DNA of 64,000 nt, taken from the NCBI GenBank assembly GCA_002633005.1, contig NMRA01000201.1, forward strand, positions 1 through 64,000. The letters are read 5' to 3'. This document shows positions 52,101 to 61,100 of this stretch, in pieces. The position numbers were made by a program, and so were the translations under genes. Position 1 is the stretch's first letter; every line of letters starts with the position of its first letter. The stretch is from Phoronis australis (Eukaryota; Phoronida; Phoronidae). The notes beneath the pieces are model-generated. The model saw only the letters and a program-made list of their open reading frames with translations. It searched no databases and was not told the DNA's origin.

Positions 52101-55100
52101 TTAAGTCTTCCTCACGCCACAATTACCTACGGTTGTAACGAAAAAGAAAGACGTTTTGCTGCATTTTTTGGTATTTCAGCAACCCTTGTGGCATTTTAAT
52201 TTGTATTGCATTTTTTGATAGTGGATTGCTGGAATGGGCCAGATGGTATGCCGGTCATCTGGCATGGCTACACACTGACCACTAAGATCAAGTTTGAGCA
52301 AGTACTTAAGGCCATCAGGGACAACGCGTTTCTCACCTCCGAGTAAGTTAGTGCTTAAACGATATACTACAGACCATGTGATTTCTCGTAAAATTGAAAC
52401 TGGACAAGGTTTTATTTTGAGTTTCAGCTATGCTATTTTCTTGTTAAGTATGGCCTTATTTTGACATTGTGGACCTAGTCGAATAAAATTAAAATGCGAA
52501 TATTGATTAAAAAAATGATGTTAAGGAGGCCAGCTCTTACATAAAAATAACTTATTTTTAATTGCTTTGAAAATTATTACCAGGATATGGATCTGATCAA
52601 TCTTAATTGTTCTCAACTCCACATGACATCACTCTGGTCAGTGAGTAAGGAAGGAGTTAAAGGCATCAGTTTTTTACCACCTTGCACATTAGTTTTGAGA
52701 AATGTGTGTAGTTAAAGCTATAATAGCTTCGTTTTAATGTCAACATGGTTGCGAATACTTCCATTATGTTCCAACCATCTGTCAAGAAGAAACTTTTTGA
52801 TTTAGACTAATATGTTAATAAAGCTGGCCTCTAATTGTCCCTTGCTTAGAAATAATTTCTGGCCCTGGGAAGGTCTGGCAATTTGTTACCACTCGAGACC
52901 AGGCTGGGTAAGCTGGTGTGATTACACAGGTCATTGTATTTCCCGAGCATGGTCTCGAGCAATAACAAACTCTCAGTACTTCCCAATTCCAGAAATCCCT
53001 TCTAACTAAAGAACAACTTGATGTCAGTTTTGTAAGAGTAAGTGATCTATCTCTTTTTCTGACACAAGACTGCTCCTCAATACAACAATGATCCTTTCCA
53101 GGTGTTTCTACATTTTTGTTGGTTTTTATCAGGTATCCTGTCATCTTGTCTATAGAGAATCACTGCCTGTTACCACAGCAAAGAAACATGGCCAAGGCGT
53201 TTAAAGAAATATTTGGAGGTTTGCATTAAGTTAACAACCAGTTTTTATTTGACGTTCCGGTCCTATTTGTTATCATCATCATGGAAATGTTGTCCGTAAA
53301 CTAGTCAAAATGCTACCGCCTAATATTGTTGTTCTTTATTTTTTCATTGATAGTGAGGTTTAATTTAGGTGTCATTGCTTACGGTATAATGCAGTTTTCC
53401 AAGTCATTACTACTGGTAACTCTTAAGGCACTACGTTTGTTAAAACCTTGAATGTTTTACTATGGACTCCTTTGTTTTGGTTTGTTACTTCGTCAAGTTT
53501 ACGCTTTTTATTACACCCGATAAAGGAATGAACCAATTGAAGTTAGTGATTGTTTTAAAAGGAGGATTTGCTGCTGCTTACTTGGTCATTCCAGTTTAAG
53601 TTTGTAATCTTGACCAAGGATCTCAACTTAATCTAATTTAGCGCTCTTGGGTGATTCATGACTGGATTCTCATGTGGAATATGTGAATGTAATTAGTTTT
53701 AACGCGTGACTTTTCAATAATTTGTGCATAATCACTCAGTGTTCACAATAAAACTAACGCACTTTTTTAGATTGGGTCTTTACTTAGTTAAGGCTGCTAT
53801 AATCCTGCCTTCCGTTCAATAAACTAACTTTTGATGTGGTTTCTGGACTGATACTTCCTTATTGCTTGAGATCATGCTTGGCACATGACAAATTAACTTG
53901 CCGAGCCTGGTCTGAAGCAACAACGAAAAATCATCTCTAATTTGGGACCAATTTCGGAACGCTAAATGCTGTAAATTAAAAGTTAGTTTTTACCACGGAA
54001 GTCTAGTTTATAGCTATAATTATATCTGTACACTGCTCGCTGTTTTCGTGTTTGAGTAGTTCTCCATGACCATCATCATTTCGGTCGTTGCAGACATGCT
54101 ACTTACCAAAGTTTTGGACGAAGATGCCACACACATGCCCTCACCTAACCAACTGAAGGGAAAAATCATTCTCAAGGTAGGCACTGATTTTATTACAATA
54201 TTACCAACATCATCATCATTTTCATCGGCATTTATCTAATGGGAGTAGGATTGGCATTGATTTACATTTAGTGGTAGTTTTTAAAATTTCTATTTCATAC
54301 AAGATGTGGCACTGACTGCTATAGTTATGTCATAGCTTATTTTTTAGTTTTTATTTGTACTCGATATTTATATGTACAACACAAAATAATTCTTGATTTT
54401 TTTTACATGATATTGTATGCTAATTATATGTATGTTTATATTTTGGTAATCTTGTATATATCACTAAGATTCTTGGTACTTTTGTTTAATTACTAGTGTA
54501 AGTCTTGTTAGGTGGCCTCTTTTTATTCTGAGGATGATGTTGGCACATCAAAACATGTCAACACTGCTAAATACATCTCGTTATTTTTCGTAACATGTAT
54601 TTATGTCCTTATTTTTAATGCCTGGGCCTAAAAGTCACTTGTCTTACATTATATCTTCTGCGTTTAACATTTAAAAAAGTAAGCATAGGTCATGAAGACA
54701 CATCATCTTGAAACTATATTGACACTGCTGTGAGACTTTAGCTCTGCGATGCTCTTTTTGTCGAATGTTTAGAAGCCAAATGACATGTTTTTCTGCCTAA
54801 TTATGTCAAATGGTGTAATTTTTTTCATAATGGGATATGAAGCTATTTTCTTGTTAACAGCTGTGCTGGGTCATGCAACACTTTGGAAGATAAGTTTGAT
54901 TGTTGCATGATATCAAAAACCTTGTTCAGTAAGTTCTATATAACTTACATGTTGCTAGGATCCTGATTTTTAAACTCTGTTTGTCACTCTAACAGCACAG
55001 GAAATTACAAGAGGGAGAGGGCACAGAATGGCGGGAACAGTTGCCAGCAGACGACAGTGCGTGTAAGTCTAGACAAAACCTCTTAATTGTTCGCTAACAT

Positions 55101-58100
55101 CGACTGTACATAGGCTTTGAACTTGGTTACATTCAAAATGATGTTCATTTCTGCATTTCTGGTTACCTAGTGTATTCATTCTCCCAAATAAGACAGGACT
55201 GTATTCCATAATGCAAAACACTTCCAACACACTTGTACCAGGTAATCTGCATTTATGGCATAGACCTTGTGAATTTTCTACCGTACTTCATCATTCAAGC
55301 CTCGACATCATATGAGTTCAGTGACGGGCAAAATGCTCGCCTTTCTCTAGCATTATTTTACGTAGTCTTTCGTGATCTCTCTTTTCTCACAAGAAACTTG
55401 CTCTACCGAACGCATTCTAGGTCATAAGCGGATCCAGGGGGCGTCAAGAGGTCTGTACCTCCTTTTTTCCTTGATTTTAGTGATATCAAATCTAAAATTT
55501 TCAAATAGTTGACTTGGATCCTCCATTTTTAAAAAAAATCCTTGATCCAACCCCCCTTTTAAAAATCCTGGATACACCCCTGTAGGTATAGCTCAGCAGC
55601 CATGGCTTTTCATTTTGGCTACTCTCAGCAAGAACGTTTTGTATTGTATTTTCCGATTGAAAATGGTGAAATTTTCCTGTAGAAATTCAAGTGATCTGCT
55701 AGACATCTTGTTTGCGTATCCGAGAACGATTGAGTTTACGATGCTCAAATAGTATTCTACCATCTTTCTCTTCTGCTTGTTAGTGATTTGCTGGATGTCA
55801 CCAATTCATTTTTTTCTTCAGCTATTATGTTGGACTCTGATCTGCTTTCATCTGTCAGAAATGGTATCCTGTACTTAGAGGACCCTATTGACCATGTGAG
55901 TAGGACTTGTATTATGACAGCTCATCCTTAACATAGTGTGTTTCTGTTAGACAAGCAATGTGATTTTTTGTTATTTTTGTTTTGTTTTTGGAGTACTTTG
56001 TTGCACTGTGCCATCAACATGCAACGTCCAAATGGCTCACCCAAATGTGCAACATGAAAAAAAGCTTTTTTCGATGAAAGGAATCGCGTTCCGTCTTTGA
56101 CCTATCTTATCGAGTTTGCAGCCACAATCTTCAAGTGTTATGCATTGATTGCTGCTACTAGTGTATCATCGGTCACTGATGTTTGCTTTTGACCTTTGAG
56201 TTGGAGAGACCAATCAAGTTGAGACTGTTTATGGATTTGCTAGCTGTGCGAGGCTCTGCTCGTTCGCACCAGTATTGCATACCCTAACAAATCAATTAAA
56301 CAATAGCCATCATGCTCTCTGTGATTCGTCTTCACCAGGAATGGTTCCCGCATTACTTTGTGCTGACTGCAAGCCGTCTGCATTACTCTGAAGAGACGAC
56401 GTCCAGTCACCAGGCTGACGAGGACGAGGCTGATGCAGCAGATACACCGCCCTCTTCTGAAGAGGTAGACATGTTTTGTAATACTCCTAGTTGTTGAGAG
56501 TCAGTGTGACTACTTACCTATCTAGGAGAACAGTGAAAATGAGAATAATTACAGTTGTTGTACTATCCATTCACGAACAACTCTTAGAAAGTAGAAAATG
56601 ATGAAACTTCTTAAAATTTTTTAATTGATATTGATCACTGTTTATGCAATTTGAATGTTACTTTGGCACATCAATTTTGTGGTCCTGGCAAAAAACAAAT
56701 CTTGAAATAAGGCATGTTAATGCTTTGTTGGCTACAGTTATACTGTGGTCAAAGTTCATAGATGCTAGTTGCCACTTATAAACCCTTCTTATGTTATCTT
56801 ACGTTATACTAAGGTTGTGTTGGATTTTATAAAAATGGCCAAATTTGGCCAACTTCAGAACATCATATCTCACAAATGGCTGATCGGATTCAAGTGAAAC
56901 TTTCATATACCATGCTTTATGCACTGTTCTCAAAAATATTATTAGGAACTGTGTTTCAAATGTTCCACTTTTTGCGTGAAGGGCTATCCGAAAATATAAC
57001 CTGTATGATTTTCATGAAAAATTTTTTGAGATCTCACTTTATAAAATTTGATCATGTTATTGATGCTGTTGTTTTGCTATCAATGTACCGTTTTTTGCTA
57101 AATTTTACTAAAAAGGCATGGTCACATTACCCAATTAATAAGAGATTAATAAAAAACCAACAAGCAAATTCTACAAACTTATTGCTTTCAGAAAAATATA
57201 TTTTTACTGAGTTAATATCTGTAGTTTTCCAGATATTCTGCTGAGTGTGCAGAGTTGTCAATAAGTTACTACATAATCTAAATGAGTGTTTTTATCTCTT
57301 TGTGGCCCTCAAATTCAACCAAGACATTTTAACTAGTGAGATTGTTGACGATTGGGTCCAAAGAAATGGTTTTGCAAAGTGAAACTTGAGCGTTTTGTTG
57401 ACTGACTTTAAGTCATCCTCTTATGTGCTGTCCAGGACATGCCAAATGATGAGCTGCACTTCAGTGAGAGGTGGTTTCATGGCAAACTGGAGGGGGGACG
57501 AAAGTGTGCCGAGCAGCTGTTGAAAGATTACGCCCCTCTCGGTGATGGCACCTTTTTGGTGCGCGAGAGTGAGACGTTCGTCGGAGACTTCACCCTGTCC
57601 TTCATGTGAGTCAACACTTAGGCATCCTAGTCAGTATAGGCTACTTGTTATGGTTGAGTCGTAATGAATTTAGAAAATGGCAGTTCGAAAAGAAGGCATA
57701 GTTGGAACACAGTCAATACATTTTCAAAGTCTTCATGAATCTTAGCTCAACAGACCTTACAGATGATTAGTTGACCAAAGAGCTGGTTTGGTGGTCCTCA
57801 TGGTCAACTTGCCTACCGATTGTTATCGCCAAGAGCTGACTGAAAATATACTGAAAACCAGAGAGCCCAACAAGTTCAGACCCACCAACAAACGTTGTCC
57901 TTTTTGATGTTCTTTGATCGTTTTATGCAATTTAGTTTAATTCAATCTTGTTACCAGTGCAATTTACTTGGCCACATATTCAATATCGTCTGTTGACAAC
58001 CGTGTTTTCTTATGGCCAAGAAGCAGACAATCAATTTATTATTGACAGGTAACTGGTTCCGTACATATTGCTTTGTATTTATCAATCAAAAAGTAAATTG

Positions 58101-61100
58101 GTTGAACAGGGTTATCACCTGCATGCCTACAGCATCTACAGGTGATGTATTGACTAACAGAGGATGTACTCTTTTGTCAACTTTTAAGAGGCATCTTTTG
58201 CACAAATCAACAAAATTCAATGAAGTTGGCAGATTGAATTTCACATCTGAAAAAGGTAATTGGCATACGTGACAATATGGTTGGGTTAAGAGTCACTATA
58301 TGCTCATTTTACCTCTGAATTGCTTCTTTCACTAGTGACAATATGGTTTGGTTAAGAGTCGCTATATGCTCATTTTACCTCTGAATTGCTTCTTTCACTA
58401 GTGACAATATGGTTTGGTTAAGAGTCACTATATGCTCATTTTACCTCTGAATTGCTTCTTTCACTAGTGACAATATGGTTTGGTTGAGAGTCACTATATG
58501 CTCATTTTACCTCTGAATTGCTTCTTTCACTAGTGACAATATGGTTGGGTTAAGAGTCACTATATGCTCATTTTACCTCTCAATTGCTTCTTTCACTAGT
58601 GACAATATGGTTGGGTTAAGAGTCACTATATGCTCATTTTACCTCTCAATTGCTTCTTTCACTAGGTGCCAGTGGCTGGTCTTGTGCTACTCGGTCTCAT
58701 GTAAACAAACAGGAAATTTGACTTAGATATTGTTGATATCCTCATATTGTAGGAACTCAAATGAACGACATTAAATAATAAGTGTCTCCTGGATTTAACT
58801 TAGACTTTCTGAAATTAGAGAATTATTGGTTTCTTTTTTACAATTTGAACTGTGTTGGAGAAATGTCTCATTTTGCATAATTTGTCTAATGATTCAGCAG
58901 CTCCTTGTCTGTCGCAAATGGTTCCTCTATGATGTTCTCATATATGCATATGCTAGAGAGAAGCTGCGAAAGCTGTGAAAACATACTCTCTGTGAGGGAT
59001 GGTACCAGAAGTACCTGAATTTTACCAAAGGATGCGGAAGAGCTCTCCTTTAGCTTCAAACTCTGAAACAAAGGGCAAATTTATTTAGATAGTATTGAAC
59101 AATAACTCTTCTCTCCATACATCTAATGGTAGGAACCGTTTTGTTTATCTAATTGTGGTGCATGGCCATATGTTTAATTAAACAGTTGACTACTATATTT
59201 ACTGAGAAGTTGCTTAAAGTGGAACACTTTTCCGAAACATAGCTTCATTCCCCATCCAAATACACACGATTTTGGGGGTGGCCCAGCTAAACTTAGAAGC
59301 TTTGACATGGTTCCACCCACTTATGCAGATTTTATCAAAAATCTTCTTAGTGTGTGATCTCACAATGTCAGGTCCACTGGAACTAACAAATAGTGTGGTG
59401 TGTTTATCAAATGTCTTTTTTGATGATAACAATCAAAAACCAGAAACATTGAAACTATGACTGTGTGGGATCCATAGGCTTATCAAATCCAGAAACTACA
59501 AACCATTATACCCAGGTTAGAAAGAAAGCATTCTTAAATATGTGTAAATTATGGGATGCAAACAAGTAATGTTTACCCATAATCCTGACCTTAACTAATA
59601 GATTTCTGTGAAAAATGTCTTGATTTAATGTATACTTCTCAGGTTTCATAAAAGGTACCTGGTTACAACTGAGGCAAAAATGATTACAAAATGCTCATTT
59701 TTTTCAGTTGTCAGGAGTTTCTAAGAATGGTGCGAATGTCTGTTGTAACTTTTCAAGATATTGCATTACATTAGCTTTAGTACTAACAGAACTTGAAAAT
59801 TGTGAAGCTTTTTTGTGGCATTAATAACACTTCGTAATAAAATGAGAAATTGAAATTTCTCTTGGTCTTCCACATTATGTCCTAAACGAATGCATATTTC
59901 TGTCCCACTAAGAGGTAAACAGACATACATTTAGTTCAGTCAGGTGACCATAGGGGTCGCCATTTCTTTGTGGGAGTTCTATGAGTGATAGTAGTTCTTA
60001 TGTTTTGAAGGTGGCAGGGCAAAAACAACAATCACTGTCGTATCAAGTCGAAGCAGGACCGTGGTCAGATCAAGTACTACCTGATCAGCGACATGCCCTT
60101 CGACAGCCTCTACTCGCTTATCACGCACTACCGCCAGTATCCCCTGCGGAGTCGTGACATGGAGGTTATCCTCAAGGAACCTGTGCCGCAGCCAGAGAGC
60201 CACCTTGGCAAACCGTGAGTATAGCTAGATCTGGTCGGATTTTTGTTTTTTGTGGTCTGAGGTTCTTTGATGAGGGCTCTTGGAAAAGTTCAGACCTTTC
60301 TTGCCGAAAACAATCACTTTCTCACCCAGATGTCATGCACACGTGTATTTATTCATTGTACGAGGCTACTTTTTTGAAGCTATTAATGTGAGGTAATGCT
60401 GGTATCTTTCCTATTAAATAGACATTGCGTAATTATTCAAAAATAATCACTTCATAAAAATAAATTCCAAAATTTTTGTTAACAACGTTGTTGAAAAACT
60501 TTCAACACTTTGCATTGTAGCTCATCCTTGCCAAACAAAATTTTCTGAACAATATTCATGACTAAGATTTTTTTGAAATCCTTTCACTTTCAGAAATGTG
60601 TTTGTGTCTGTTAATGTTTCAGCAAGTTATAAGACTTTGGTGATAAGCATTTGCCAAAATCTTGTACTTGCTTATATCAGAATTTGTGTCTTTGTGTATT
60701 TCTTAGCAAATCAGTCTGCTTTTCAGCAAGTGATGAGCCTTTGGTACCAAACGTTTACCAAAACCTTGGTTGACCAAATTTTTTTTGTTTCCGTCCTGAT
60801 TTCAAAATACGTATTTTTTTCAGCTAGTTATAAGCCATTATTAAGCAAAGATTTGGTAAATCGTGTACATGTCAGTTGAAATTGTTCTTTGTCTCTCAAC
60901 ATGTCAAGATACGTCTGCATTTTAGCTGGTACAATGATGAGGTTGACCGAACAACGGCTGAAGACATGCTGAAGCGAATCCCATGTGACGGAGCATTCTT
61001 GCTCCGTCATACGGAGAGTGACCGCCTCTCTTATGCAATATCGTTCAGGTGATGACGCATGTCACCGCCCTGAGTTTTTATCTCTACAAATTCTTTTGTA

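Larger units (their letters stand above)
50439..52221 (+). other. PLCG introns 8 (rest) and 9
   Basis: Apart from the family 2 copy at 51235-51700, nothing recognised in 50439-51077 or 51164-52221. Confidence 0.5.

Noticed and set aside
54529-54560. Second hammerhead-like hairpin (CTGAGGA, stem TGATGT/ACATCA, AAAAC)
   Set aside because: Two core deviations and no stem I or correct cleavage position; too weak to annotate.
56876-57244. 122-codon ORF
   Set aside because: Lies wholly within dispersed repeat family 2, whose other copies are not open.
58269-58664. CRISPR-like array
   Set aside because: Direct tandem repeats without spacers in a eukaryotic intron.
58012-58726. ORFs over the 66-bp repeats
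   Set aside because: Open only because the unit is a multiple of three; no family similarity and no splice context.
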